DNA of 64,000 bases from Gigantopelta aegis (GCF_016097555.1 NC_054706.1:22601929-22665928), one strand, 5' to 3'. Shown: positions 44,397 through 55,659, counted from the first letter of the stretch. Program-made: numbers and translations. Notes: generated by a model not told the origin, from the letters alone.

Positions 44397-46470
44397 CTAC
44401 TCTAGGAATAGGGAAACATTGTCTTGTATCAGCGTAGTCAACTTTTCTCGCTGGGGGTTCAAGTCTGCTAGAATCTGGCTGTTGGTTAATTTGATCTCTG
44501 CAGTCTTGACGTCATCACAGGAAATTGAGTGACTCTCAATTTGGACCGGTAACTCTGAAACTATCGGCAGTCTGTCAAAATAACCTTTTAGCAAATTGAT
44601 GTGACAATACCTACTTTTCCTAACCCTACCAGGAGTGTTTATCACATACCCTGTCTCATTAACCCGTTTATGATCAACATAGGGCCCGAAATACCTGTTC
44701 TGTAATGAACCCCGTTTAATGGGAAGGTACAGCAGCACTTTATCCCCTGGTTTAAATTCCCGACTCCTAGCCTTCCTATCAAACACTGATTTTATTTTGC
44801 TCTGAGCATGGCTCAGTTGCTTCCTATCCTTTCTATCTCTAACTCTCTTATTCATTAATACTCCCTTGTCCACAGTTAACAAGGTAGTGCGAGCTGCCAA
44901 CAAATTTGGATCAGCCCCCTGCTCTAGGATTAACTCTTGTCTATTACAAGGTAAATCCCCTCTATCAAACACAACTGGTTCAATTCCCCTCTGCGGGAGA
45001 TCAACAGGTTCCACCACATTTAATTCCTCAGTTGACTTATCTACCATTTTACTGATAACCTCATCCACTCCAATTTCATGACTCACACACGTATCAGACA
45101 AATCACAAATATCCTCTGGGTCTCGTGTTACCCTTCTGGCCATAGCCCTAGTCATTACACACGCAGGATATCTAATCTCATCAACCTCACTCTCTCCTAC
45201 TAGTAAAGGGCTGTCTTTAATTAACAATTGGTCACATTTCGGCTGACAACACTGACTAGTCAAATCATTACCCAACAAAACTCCTATGTTTTCAACAGGC
45301 AAATCCTTCACAACACCCATAATGACTGGTCCCGTCACAAACTTCGAACACAAGAAAACGTTATGTAACCGGACAACCATTTTTTCTCCAGTAACCGAGG
45401 TTAATGCCAAACTACGTCCTGTATCTGAATTCTTAATACCAGCTAAACACTCCGACGTGATCAGCGACTGACTACAACCGGTATCTCGATAGATTGATAT
45501 TGCCTTAGGACTCAATTCTTGTTTCACATCACAAACCATACCAGTGGACACATACGGGTTTACTTTCTCTGCCATGGGACTAACCATTAACTCTCTCGCT
45601 AACGGAGCTGACCTCACTAAACCGACCACTTGCGCATTATCGCGTTTCCTTTTAAAACAGTCCCCGACAAGATGGTTATCCTTTTTACAGTAACTGCAAT
45701 GTGGACGAAAAGTTCGTGCATTGGCTGATAATGCAGGTTTATCCTTACTTTGCCCACCAGGTGCATTCCTTGCCTGACTAGCTGACCAACTAGATGACTC
45801 TCCCCGATAGTTACTTTCCCGGGAAAAACCTGGCTGAAATTTCTTATCACCCTGTTGTAAAGAGCTACCCTGTACTGCCTGAGCTTTGTGTATTAACACG
45901 TAGTCATCTGCCACTATGCCTGCCTCCTCTATCTTTTTGACATCACGATCCTCTAAATGAATACGTAAGCTAACTGGTAATCCATTTTTAATGTCCTGTA
46001 AGATCAACAACTCCCGTAACTCGGTATATGACTCTATCTGATGAGACACCACCCGTTTATCAAACATCCCTGCCTTCTTAGCCACAAACTCACTATAAGA
46101 CTGACCCTGCGTTTTTCTCAACTCGCTATACCGTAAACGATAATCCTCAGGTCGTAATTCATACGCCCTCAACACTGCCGCCTTAACTAGGTCGTACTGA
46201 CTTGCTCGCTCATCACTCATTGAATTATAAGCTACACTAGCCTTCCACTTAAACTTAGACACGGCTAACAATGTCCACTTAGACTGCGGCCAATTTAGCT
46301 GCTTAGCGGCCCGTTCAAAAAGTTGAAAGAACATATCTACCTCCTGGTCATCAAATACAGGCACTGATCTATAAGCCTCCGACATGTTAAACCCATTTCC
46401 TACTTCTCGTCTGACTTCTTCAGTATTCAACTTTAACTCATGTTCCACCCTTAATTTTGCTAACTGGAAT
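44397..46470 (-). CDS. Gag-protease joined in frame to integrase C-terminus
   Basis: The open frame runs at least from 46448 to the TAG at 44397 (about 683 codons) and has no need of an ATG, as it continues gag. It contains a SCAN/capsid-like region (EVDMFFQLFERAAKQLNWPQ onward), a CX2CX4HX4C zinc knuckle (CSYCKKDNHLVGDC), an aspartic protease motif (DTGCSQSLI), then about 200 residues later the integrase GPY/F module (FKPGDKVLLYLP ... NRYFGPYVDHKRVNETGYVI ... YCHINLLKGYF), and ends LTTLIQDNVSLFLE, which resembles the leader before RT. Protease to integrase end is normally interrupted by the integrase zinc finger and DDE core; these are deleted here, yet the frame stays open across the junction (near GADPNLLAARTTLLTVDKGV). 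It lies between LTRs and ends 30 nt before the 3' LTR. Confidence 0.85.
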
Positions 46471-46479
46471 TCTCTATCT

Positions 46480-46628
46480 CTGTCTCTATCTTCTCTATCC
46501 CTCTCTTCTCTTTCTCTCTATCCCTCTCTTCTTTCTCTCTATCCCTCTCTTCCCTTTATCTCTCTCTCTCTATCCCTCTCTTCCCTTTCTCTCTCTATAT
46601 CTTCTTTCTCTCTATCCCTCTCTTCTCT

Positions 46629-46704
<76 letters not shown>

Positions 46705-46720
46705 CTCTATCTCTCTCTCT
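46480..46720. repeat. CT/GA microsatellite inside gag
   Basis: Long (CT)n with CTCTAT and TTCC variants. On the coding strand it encodes alternating Arg-Glu in every frame. Its length sets the frame between the two gag parts, which are now out of register by my arithmetic. Confidence 0.9.
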
Positions 46721-46999
46721 ACCTAATGCACGTTCTTCTCTTTCGTACTCAAGCTTTTTAAAAGCTAATTGTTGTTCCACACTTAACTCATTTATCTCTA
46801 TCTCTGGAACAATCTCACTGTCTTCCATAACAGGACTATCACCAAAAACCTGGATAATAATTGTTCTTATATCTCCTAAGGTTTTAGCTGATGTTAAATC
46901 AATTTCTCGCTCACCCGCGATTTCAACTAATTCGGCCTTACGTGCTCGCTTAATCTCCACTACACTGAGCGTAGGCCTATCCAGCAAATTCTTATCCAT
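46700..46999 (-). CDS. Gag N-terminal part
   Basis: The ATG at 46999 opens MDKNLLDRPTLSVVEIKRAR followed by KAELVEIAGEREIDLTSAKT and later SVEQQLAFKKLEYEREERAL, entering an Arg-Glu repeat coded by the GA microsatellite. A helical, SAP-like start followed by a charged coiled region is common in Gag of this group. It is continuous in sense with the frame ending at 44397 but shifted by the repeat, so the intact Gag would need a slip or a different allele. Confidence 0.75.
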
Positions 47000-47131
47000 G
47001 TTTAGATATGACACTTATTATTAATTAATTTTCTAGTGAACAACGTTGCTACTTCTAGTTATTTGTAAAAATAATTTATAAAGCCCCCATTGACAAACAA
47101 TACTTTTTTAAAGTATGCATGTCCCGTTTCA

Positions 47132-47151
47132 GATCCGGGACGAGCGCCCCA
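47132..47151 (-). promoter_or_regulatory. Probable primer-binding site (tRNA-Pro-like)
   Basis: Twelve nt inside the 5' LTR the minus strand reads TGGGGCGCTCGTCCCGGATC. This resembles the site complementary to the 3' end of tRNA-Pro used by many retroelements, with two differences by memory. Confidence 0.6.
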
Positions 47152-47163
47152 ATTTTCTACTCC

Positions 47164-47946
47164 TGTCACGGGGATCCTATAATACCCGTAACTGAATGAA
47201 ACACGATTGTCCAAATATCTCTCCTAACTGTATATCTATTAGATCTCTCTGTAACGGGCGGTTATATCGTCTAGGTATGATCAGAGATAAGATCTTATAT
47301 AAAGTATATATTATTATAACACGTTTAGTTCACTAGAAAACACAACAAAAACACAATACACTTTGGAATCTGTATTAACCTACCCTGACAAATGTACTGC
47401 CGCAGTAGTTAATTAACAACAACAAATAATAACAACCCAGAACTGATCACTTAATTAGTTAATCTCTAGGTGTCTAGTTTACACAATATGCTAATCACTT
47501 CACCGTGACACAACACCCACACGTGTGATAATTGAGAAACGCTTCCAGGGGAACTTAATTAATAAAGGAATTACAACTCTATTCCTAACTGGTTAATTTT
47601 TAATTAAACCTTAACTACTCATTCAGTAACCTTGTAACACAGAATTAATACTGGTACCTATCACAATAAAGACAATAACCTACAGTTTACCCAGGTCTTC
47701 TAGGATGACTGGCTAAGCTTTATATTACCAAATACTCGTATAAATATAGAACAGTATATTTTCTTAGATCGCCAGACTGGCTGTCGCCATTTCGCCAGAA
47801 ATCACGGTTGTAAAAACCGCACTCGCGGAGGTATTACGTAACTACTGGCCACCTGGGCTTAAGTGCAATTTGGAACTGCACACGGCCCTCTAAAACAATT
47901 AATATCGCCACAGGCGAAAACAAAATTAAGAGCATGTTCCGTCACA
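47164..47946 (-). repeat. 5' LTR, 783 bp
   Basis: The shorter of the two LTRs. It shares both ends and the CACGGGGATCCTATAATACC start and CCTCTAAAACAATTAATATC end region with the 3' LTR. Confidence 0.9.
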
Positions 47947-47951
47947 TACAT

Positions 47952-49090
47952 TAATGTTCAAATACATTTATTAACGAATATTAATAATATTAAATATCAA
48001 AATAATTTGCATATAGGTTATACATTTATTTTAAACATGTTATGCAGAATAATCAGCTGAACAATGCAATGTCATTTCAAATAAGTGGAGAAAATTAATT
48101 AATTGCAATTTTAAATTATACTTCAGTTGGTAAATGTAATAACAATCGCTTATAATATTCAGTTATATTCCATTTATTTCCATTTATATTTCTGTTCATC
48201 ATTATTCTCCATCAGTGATCAGCAATAACAACAGAAAACAAATTATTAATTTCTATGTATAAAATTGGTTTTTAAAGTTTACAATTCTAAAGTGGAATTA
48301 TCCACGTCTGAATATTGTTATAGACAGCTGACTGTCATTTGGATTATTAGGTGTTTTGGGGTTTACTTTTTAATCACAAGACTAAATTTTCTTTATAAAT
48401 ATTTAAAATATTTACACATGCTAATGATTTAGATTTAAGCACATAAGTAATCATAACATAAAATAAGTTGTCCTTGTAAACTTTTATTATTCAAGTAATA
48501 TTGTGTCATCAATTACAGCCAGGTCATATTCAAGAAAGCGAATAGCCATTGTCTGGTGCTGTTACAGTTGAAACAATGTATTAACAACAACAACAAATCA
48601 TTACTTGATAATGATAATAATTGAATGCCAGCCTTTGATGGGTCTGTTATGGTATGGTAATGTATGACTTGTATATCAACGATGTTGGTATGTGCTGTCC
48701 TGTGCATACAAAAGATCCTTTCTGCTAATGGAAAAATGTAGTGTGTTCATTCTAAGACTATGCGGATGTATCATGTATGTGTGTGTTTCTCTATCAAACT
48801 TCTTAAGGATGTATCATGTATCTCAGCTGTACTTTTGTTTTGTATTTGCTACTTATATACATCAATATATTATAATTAATTAATTTTGTTTTTGAAATGA
48901 AGTTATTCATTATTAAAAGTGATATATTGTTTTGGAATTTAATGTAATTTATTGTTAAAATTGTTAATGGAAATGTTTTTTTGAAAATTTCTACATTGTT
49001 ATATTAATTTAAAAGTTATTCTTCAAGTGTATCAATTTTCATTTTCAAATATTCTTTTTTAGCTTCAAACATTCTATTTCAAGTTTATTT
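47952..49090. other. AT-rich non-coding stretch
   Basis: No gene is seen. At 48640-48740 a faint SINE body (GGTATGTGCTGTCCTGTGCA, AAAAGATCCTTTCTGCTAAT) is present. Confidence 0.5.
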
Positions 49091-49103
49091 TTTCTTTTAA
49101 CAG

Positions 49104-49195
49104 AGCATTGTAACATGGTGAAGAAGTCTGGATGGGTTGGCTCTCAGAGACTGGACTTTCTGGCTGCTGTACAAGAACTGGACTTTATTATGTGA
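49104..49195 (+). CDS. Candidate terminal exon of an unknown gene
   Basis: A strong acceptor (TTTATTTTTTCTTTTAACAG) is followed by a frame needing one upstream base, reading HCNMVKKSGWVGSQRLDFLA then AVQELDFIM and TGA. About 370 nt of AT-rich sequence follow, with overlapping AATAAA signals at 49557-49568. No family is recognised and no upstream exon was located in the window, so this could be a chance acceptor. Confidence 0.3.
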
Positions 49196-51004
49196 TTTCA
49201 TTATTACACTGAACTAAATTAAATAACTAATTTTTTTACTACTGCTGAAGAAAAATACCATGAGTCCAATTGTGGTTAAAACTGAATTAAATGACACTGA
49301 AGAATTATATGCAAAATGTTTGTGAACACATTGTTAGCTTTCAAGTGTAATGTCATTTTATCAAGAAAACACTAATTTTATATGTATTAAAAGTATATTC
49401 TGGGTGTCTTAAAATGTACCTAAAACATTAAATTGAAATTGTCTTAGCAATAGTTATTACTGTTACTGTACCTGTTGCAATGGTTTTGCAATTAAATGCA
49501 GACAAATGGGTGTTTTTATGGTTTGATGTGGCGTTCACTTGATTTGTAATGAACTAAATAAAAATAAATATTTCAATAAGTGCGATGGTTTACAACTTCA
49601 ACTGAATATTGTCAGTATTTTTTGTAATTCAATTTTTGTTTCTTTATTGACTTTTTGTAATTGTAATCAATATTAACTATACTCATTAAATTAAATTATT
49701 TTTATTGTAAACAAATGATGGTGTTGTTTCATTTTGTGTTGTTTTTTATTGATATTGGAATGGAATGATTGTTTAACAGGCACATTCAGAGCAAGCTGTT
49801 GTAGTGCACACATGTCCTGGGCACAGGGGCACAGGTACCGTAGTTGGTAACAGGCGGAGGGTGGTATGGTGCTATGGAATTTGGAATGTCCCGTAGAATT
49901 AAGCCAAAGAGAATGGGTGCGCATTTTGATGAAGGAATTTAGGCGCAATTTCGAACGGTCTGTTTAAATGGAAAGGTAGGCTCGTTAATTGGACCTATGT
50001 GGTGCTGACATGTCTCCCTAGGTTGCCTATAGGGGCCCTTAAAAGAGCCTGAACTGTTAAGTTCGTGGCATTACAACCCAGGGGAGACTCGAAGCAACTG
50101 TGCATGTCCGGGAGTCTTGGTGTTTCCCTTGGGTTCCGTCTCCTGTCAATCCTTTGTCCTCTTGTTATCCTTTATTGATATTGTTTTATTTATTTGTTAT
50201 TATTTAATTTTGATCATTTCATACAACTGTCTTTATTTGTCATTAACTTACAATTGCTACATATATGTATAATTCCGAGTTAGACCTATCCCCATACCAT
50301 CCCCAAAAATATGTTAAAAAACAAAAAAGTATAAACAGTGCATGCTTGTGTGACAGTAATCAAGACGGTCATAATAATGAACCACTTTCGGATTACTAAA
50401 AGCAAAACCTATTGGCTCTTCTCATTATTTCAATTAGAACGACCATCAAAATTGCGCCAAATTTCCTTCATGTAAACGCGCACCTCTTCCTCTGACATAA
50501 TCCTACGGGACTTTCAAAATTCCATAGCACCAATTACACCCCGCCTGTCACCAACATTGGACTGCTGGTGCTCCCGTGCACTTGTCAGTGCAGGCGTCCC
50601 TTCTCCAACCCTCCCCCAACTCTTTCCTGTCCTGGACAGAGGGAACCGGCCAAGGCCGGTCCCTGTGACCAGGATAGACGTGTGCATGTCTGAATGTGCA
50701 CGTAAATCTCTTTCTCGTTCTCGTTCTCGTGACAGTAATGGTTGGTAACGGTATTTTGTAAGTCCGTTTTAGTTCAGTAAAATTGTTGGGTTAACGTTTT
50801 GTATTTTGTTTGTATTAAACTTATTAAAGTTGAGTAAATCATTTATGATAATTAATTAATTGTAATACTAATTATTTCATTAAATTCCTTTTTTTTTGCA
50901 TGGACTGTCATACCCCCGGGCGAGCAGTGGCTCTGAAAATGAGATTGGCGATAGACCTAAACACTTGCTCGTCTGTGGGACCTAGGCGGTCCGAATTCAT
51001 TTAC
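49196..51004. repeat. Region with an inverted repeat pair, no gene seen
   Basis: GGTGCTATGGAATTTGGAAT near 49868 and its reverse complement near 50518-50537 belong to arms of about 100-150 bp (49840-49970 and 50440-50560). Between them a histone-like stem-loop sequence occurs at about 50033-50048, minus strand. 50560-50750 is GC-richer, with GGCCAAGGCCGG and (TCTCGT)n. The short frame there looks non-coding. Confidence 0.6.
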
Positions 51005-51251
51005 AAATAGACAATAAATATACAGAACTTCACATAACGTTGTTTTCGTTTCCTATTTATTGCACGAGTTGATTTTGCGCAAGAATATATACCACGAGAC
51101 CGCGTATGTTCTTTCGCAAAATAAACGAGTGCAATAAATAGGAAGCGAAAACAACGTATGTGAAGGTATATATTTATTACATATCTTTTTTATGTTTTAC
51201 AAAAATAGTTTTTAATTTAACGTCATAACAACACTTTGTTAAATCTATGAT
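51005..51251 (-). repeat. Dispersed inverted-repeat element, part 1
   Basis: Reverse-orientation match to 455-728, containing TTCGTTTCCTATTTATTGCA and the opposing AATAGGAAGCGAAAACAACG arm. It is split from its other end (52908-52955) by the solo LTR. Confidence 0.75.
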
Positions 51252-52907
51252 TGTGGTAGAATTTCGTGCGTGCGAGTTGTGTGCCCGTGTGTCGTGCAAC
51301 TACTCTGGACCTACGTACTGGGTAAGCGACGAGGAGTGCGTGCCGCACGCTCGAACGCACGCGTGACCAAGAAGGCGTTTACCACATAAATAATAGTTAA
51401 AATGAACAAGACAACAAGATGTCACTTTAAAGACGGGTTGTTATTGCATTGAAAACACAGGAATTTTATACATGAAATATTATGCAGATATCAACCTAAG
51501 AATACTATTAACACTAAACTATGAAAACATATAGTTAACCAGTGATGTCAATTACAAGTATCACAGTTAAAAATCTATATTTATTTAAACAGCCAAAAGA
51601 CTAGGCAGTCGCCCATTATCCATTGAATGTTCACAGCGACCTACTAACAACACCAGGAGACTAGACAATCGCCCATTATCTCAAGATGCTCTCAATGACC
51701 AGTTCATTAAAGAGTTATACACAAAAGAACTACAATATTTAACTACAGTTAATATTATATACACTTACATACACTTACAGATATATATTTAAACAACCAA
51801 GACTAGGCAATCGCCCATTATCAATTGAGTGTTCTCAGTGACTGACTAACAACACCAGGAGACTAGACAATCGCCCATTATCTCAAGATGCTCTCAATCA
51901 TCAATGACCAGTTAGTTAAGAGTTATACCCCAAAGAACTATAATGTTACATATAGGTAGTTACATATATTTATTTAAACCACCAAAAGACTAGGCAATCG
52001 CCCATTATCAATTGAGTGTTCTCAGTGACTGACTAACAACACCAGGAGACTAGACAATCGCCCATTATCTCAAGATGCTCTCAATGACCAGTTAATTAAT
52101 TATCTATCCTAACTTTAATAAACAAGAAAGAGTAATTATTGAGTTGGATCCCAAAACTACTTTAAAGTAATTTAAATTGGATAACCTATTAATTTAGAAA
52201 GATTGCAAAGGAAGCTAATGACAATCGTCTATTTACCTCTCAATGCTGTCCAAAATGTAAGAAAAATATTCAATAAAACGTTATAACTGCGAAGTTTAGC
52301 TCGATCAGCTGATAATTGTCAAAATTTGGATCCCACTGTTTACAACTGACGTAACATTTCTATTTATACCCCAACATTGACGTCACTGGTCTTTTTTGAA
52401 TCTCTAGTATGATGTCAAATATACTCTTGAGAAAAACACAATATGGTCTTACAATACACAACGGATACATAAATCGGCGAATATCTAAACATATATTTCT
52501 AATATCAATGTTATTTATAATCCATAACATTAATCAAAACAACAACATCGTTTTCACAGGTTAAGCAATAACACTACGGTTCCGGTCTATTAACCAACAG
52601 TGCTTTACAGCAAACCGGAAATAGTTCGTCTCGTGCATTTCCGCTCGCAAAGCGTACGACATTTAGCAAGAAATACTAAGTTTTTTTATGAAATAACTCA
52701 AATATTAATATTCAGTTAAGTATTTACTGAACTATAATGATACATAATTTAATCACGGACATTGGCCTGTCCATCTACACGTTAATTACTTCAAATCATG
52801 GAAGAAATAAAAAGGTAAACGTTAAATTTCAACATAGCTGACCCCGGTGAAACATTGAAATTTAATTTTAAAGGATCGTGCTCTTTGAAACAATTAATTT
52901 CACAACA
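51252..52907. mobile_element. Solo LTR, about 1.66 kb
   Basis: It begins TGTGGTAGAATTTCG and ends TTTCACAACA, with the 5-bp duplication ATGAT on each side (51247-51251 and 52908-52912). The related sequence at 425-475 has a single copy of that site with no insertion, so the boundaries are well supported. It has no open frame of note and contains three copies of a repeat of about 180-190 bp at 51593-52100. Its family cannot be named. Confidence 0.82.
51593..52100. repeat. Tandem units inside the solo LTR
   Basis: ACTAGGCAATCGCCCATTAT and AGACTAGACAATCGCCCATT alternate with CTCAGTGACTGACTAACAAC. Three larger units start near 51597, 51801 and 51980. Confidence 0.88.
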
Positions 52908-52954
52908 ATGATCAAAACTCCTTTCATGGATTTGCTTAACGTTAACGTTTCAGT

Positions 52955-53065
52955 GTCTGGTTACCATATAATAATATCATGCACAAGTATGAAATACAAG
53001 TTCAACTGCACTTTAAAAAAATTCGTGTGTTCGCTATGAACGAAGAACGTCAAAAGAATACGCTC
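52955..53065. repeat. Repeat module M, copy 4 (left end only)
   Basis: It starts CAGTGTCTGGTTACCATATA and covers ATGAAATACAAGTTCAACTG and GTGTGTTCGCTATGAACG-like sequence. The rest of M is replaced by other sequence containing the helicase fragment. Confidence 0.75.
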
Positions 53066-53141
53066 GATTCATTTATTTATTTCTGAGCTATTTTTTTTCT
53101 AAACTGGACACAAATCTTTTACTTTTACTTATCTTTTTACG

Positions 53142-53405
53142 TCAGAAACAAATGAAATTATTTACAAAAAAAAAAATGGTTGTACGAGAATGGGAGGAAT
53201 TAGGCCTATATACCTCATCCAAAATTAATGGCATAAATATAAATGTCAGCGATTTCCCAAAACCAGTTGGAAGCAACGCAAAAACGTCTTTCCCAACAAT
53301 AAGAGCTTCTAAAATTGCAATCTGTTCTGCTCGTAAGTCAAAATTAAAGGCATATTTATTCTTCACAAGTTCTATTGCTGCAGCAACATCCATGCCTGAA
53401 AGCAT
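53142..53405 (-). pseudogene. RecQ-like DNA helicase fragment
   Basis: The minus-strand frame reads MDVAAAIELVKNKYAFNFDL then RAEQIAILEALIVGKDVFAL and LPTGFGKSLTFIFMPLILDE. RxEQ about 22 residues before a Walker A T-G-F-G-K-S, followed by an LTFxxxP motif, is the start of the RecQ helicase core. The frame ends soon after (VYRPNSSHSR then non-helicase residues), with motifs Ia onward missing. It may be a first exon followed by an intron or, more likely here, a truncated copy. It lies between repeat modules M and R. Its sequence differs clearly from the helicase start at 24119. Confidence 0.7.
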
Positions 53406-53543
53406 TCTAAATATGGACGAGGCCGTGGGAATATTCTCAGAACGAGGTTGAAAGATGGTGGTCTGAGGGACGAAAATAGCCAGACGACATTGTACATTAC
53501 GAAAAATAAAGGATTACTAAAAAATACGACATATTTACGGTGC

Positions 53544-53761
53544 TAGCCCGAGTACTCTGACTGTAAGAGAGCTAGACGGACATTTGGACATAAATACGCT
53601 CTCATTACAGTCAGAGACCAAGCTATGTATTTTTTTGGCAATTCCCGACAACCAAAAAGTTGGCAAAGATTTCCGCTCTAATACCACTAACAATCCTATG
53701 TTTGACGTCAAATACCTTTACATCGATCATTTTCGAGTTAACTGATTTTTTAAAAATCCAC
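53544..53761. mobile_element. MULE-like TIR fragment, about 218 bp
   Basis: It matches the outer part of the left arm at 23707, from TAGCCCGAGTACTCTGACTG to ATTTTCGAGTTAACTGAT. It is cut off by composite repeat R at about 53765. Confidence 0.85.
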
Positions 53762-53769
53762 GACCCTTC

Positions 53770-54022
53770 AATCAAGACAGTTAAATTTGTTCAAAATCAT
53801 GTGAGAAGCTCAGCGCCTGCGCAAACCGCGTAAATTCCCAGTTCTACTGGCGTCCCAGAAGAAAAACAAGCTGGCCATTGGGTTTGCAGTTGACCTAGAT
53901 AATGTAGATAAGCGAGCATTGCGAAACTATAGCGATGTGGTGGGCCTTTTATGTACCAAACAGAACTGGATCATCTATTCTAAATGCTTAAATAATAAAA
54001 ATATTCCAGACACTGCAGCTTT
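53770..54022. repeat. Composite repeat R, right part
   Basis: CAATCAAGACAGTTAAATTT, TGACCTAGATAATGTAGATA and ATGCTTAAATAATAAAAATA, ending CCAGACACTGCAGCTTTAA. It is closest to the 60 kb copy. Confidence 0.78.
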
Positions 54023-54438
54023 AAACAAGGCGTATTCACCATCAGTATAATCATTGCTTGGTTAAAGACATCTTCGATTGGTACCTGTTTCGTTTACAAA
54101 ATATCATGAACATAGCAGATATTATTCTTCGATGTTAATCCTTTAATTGATTAACTAAAGGCTTATTTGCAAAAGCAATACACGTCTACAGATTTCGCAA
54201 ACATCGGTAGCTTGGACAGCATGTGACACAGTCGGCTCACTACGAGATCAAGGATTCTAAGTGGCTGTATGTGTACTGCCAACGTGCTACGGTATCTGTA
54301 ATTATTTTGTCGGAATAAAAATGTTGTTTTCAGACTGTAATTATTTGAACAGAGTAATGAACAGAATAACACTGATGTACGTTTGTTCCCGACAATTTGT
54401 GGTCGGATGGTGTAAATGTCGTAGTAACGAGGTTTGAC

Positions 54439-54439
<1 letters not shown>

Positions 54440-54476
<37 letters not shown>

Positions 54477-54552
54477 TCTATCTATCTACCTATCTATCAA
54501 TCTATCTATGTCTATGTGTCTAGAGAGAGAGAGAGTCAGAGGTTGAGGAGAG

Positions 54553-54595
<43 letters not shown>

Positions 54596-54705
54596 GAGGA
54601 GAGAGAGGAGAGAGAGAGAGAGGAGAGCAGGGCTTATTGATGAGAAGATGCCAGAGAGAGAGAGAGAGAGAGAGAGGAGAGTTTTTTTTAAAGGGAGAGA
54701 GATGA
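54440..54705. repeat. TG and GA microsatellites
   Basis: (TG)n at 54443-54476, a CTAT-type run, then (GA)n with GAGGA interruptions to about 54705. The open frame here is Arg-Glu repeat only. Confidence 0.92.
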
Positions 54706-55029
54706 GATTGAGATTAGATGTTTCCCAGGGGAGATTATCAAAATTATGCTGAGTTTGCCTTTTAAATTAAGAATTTATTATTATTATTTATCTTTAGGGC
54801 TGTTAATTAAGATGTGGGGTTAACACATGTGGGACCGTCTTATCATTATTAATGAACTAGGGGTCTAAACGGCCTTCTTTAAAATTGCTGGTTAAATTTT
54901 AAGCAATAATACAACAATTACGCGATAATAAATAATTTGAAAATTAATTAATTCTGCTTGTAAAATTTTAATGAAAAAAAGAAGAAAAACAACAACAAAA
55001 CAAAAAAACAAACCCAATAGTACAAATAA

Positions 55030-55140
55030 TAGCGAGAGAGAGAGAAGATAGAGAAGAGAGAGAGAGAGAGGATAGATAGAGAGAGAGAGAGAGGAGAGAG
55101 AGAGGCGATATATAGAGGGAGAGAGAGAGAGAGATAGATG
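55030..55140. repeat. GA microsatellite
   Basis: (GA)n with GATA interruptions. Nothing coding is seen around it. Confidence 0.9.
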
Positions 55141-55206
55141 ATGGATGGGTTCCCAGGGGGAGAATAATACATTAAAACATAAATAAATAAATAATAAAAT
55201 AGCCCC

Positions 55207-55445
55207 TTCGTTCACTTCCAGCGGCAGTTACTACATAAAGACTATACATTACTTCAGTTAAGTGCTATCCGCATTTGGAACACCAAGTGCATCCCGTTTG
55301 AGGAGTTACAGTAAGTAATTTGATGCATCAATTTTGATCAAACTTGTTATGCACAATCTACATGTTTACCTTACACGTATTGCAAAACTGCAAAGGAAAT
55401 ATAAAAAAAAAAAAAAAAAAAAATTACTTCTCTCTTTTTAAACAC
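55207..55445. repeat. Dispersed repeat, related to 24707-24960
   Basis: It shares GCGGCAGTTAC, TTTGAGGAGTTACAGTAAGT, TATGCACAATCTACATG and an A-rich run with the 24.7 kb copy. Confidence 0.7.
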
Positions 55446-55659
55446 CTTGTTTATTCCTCATGGACTTATAAATGTCATTTTATAAATCACAAATTATATA
55501 TTGCATTGATTGGCATCAGAATGTATTTACATTTTACTAAATGTGTGTTCCTTTTGTTGTTTTTGAATAGTATATAATCCTACGTTTTAACAAATTGCGT
55601 TTTCTATCATTGTCATATTATTGTGTTTGTTCATGTCTAGGACAGTGGGATTACAAGAA

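Larger units (their letters stand above)
43121..47946 (-). mobile_element. Gypsy-class LTR retrotransposon, internally deleted
   Basis: Direct repeats starting TGTCACGGGG and ending TCACA (43121-44367 and 47164-47946) are flanked by the 5-bp duplication TACAT (43116-43120 and 47947-47951). On the coding (minus) strand the order is 5' LTR, a primer-binding site, gag, protease, integrase C-terminus, a short leader that normally precedes reverse transcriptase, a purine tract (GAGGTGGGGG at 44370-44379) and the 3' LTR. The integrase core, reverse transcriptase and RNase H are absent. Integrase sequence lying before the RT leader suggests the Gmr1-type order (integrase upstream of RT). Confidence 0.9.

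Noticed and set aside
46384..46761. Plus-strand Ser-Leu-rich frames, and similar Arg-Glu or Ser-Leu frames at 54444-54752 and 54892-55215
   Set aside because: They are translations of CT/GA microsatellites. At 46.4 kb the coding strand is the minus strand (gag).
50557..50748. Frame ending SLSRSRSRDSNGW, suggestive of an SR protein
   Set aside because: The SR run comes from a (TCTCGT)n repeat, with no promoter, domain or conserved start, next to repeat arms.
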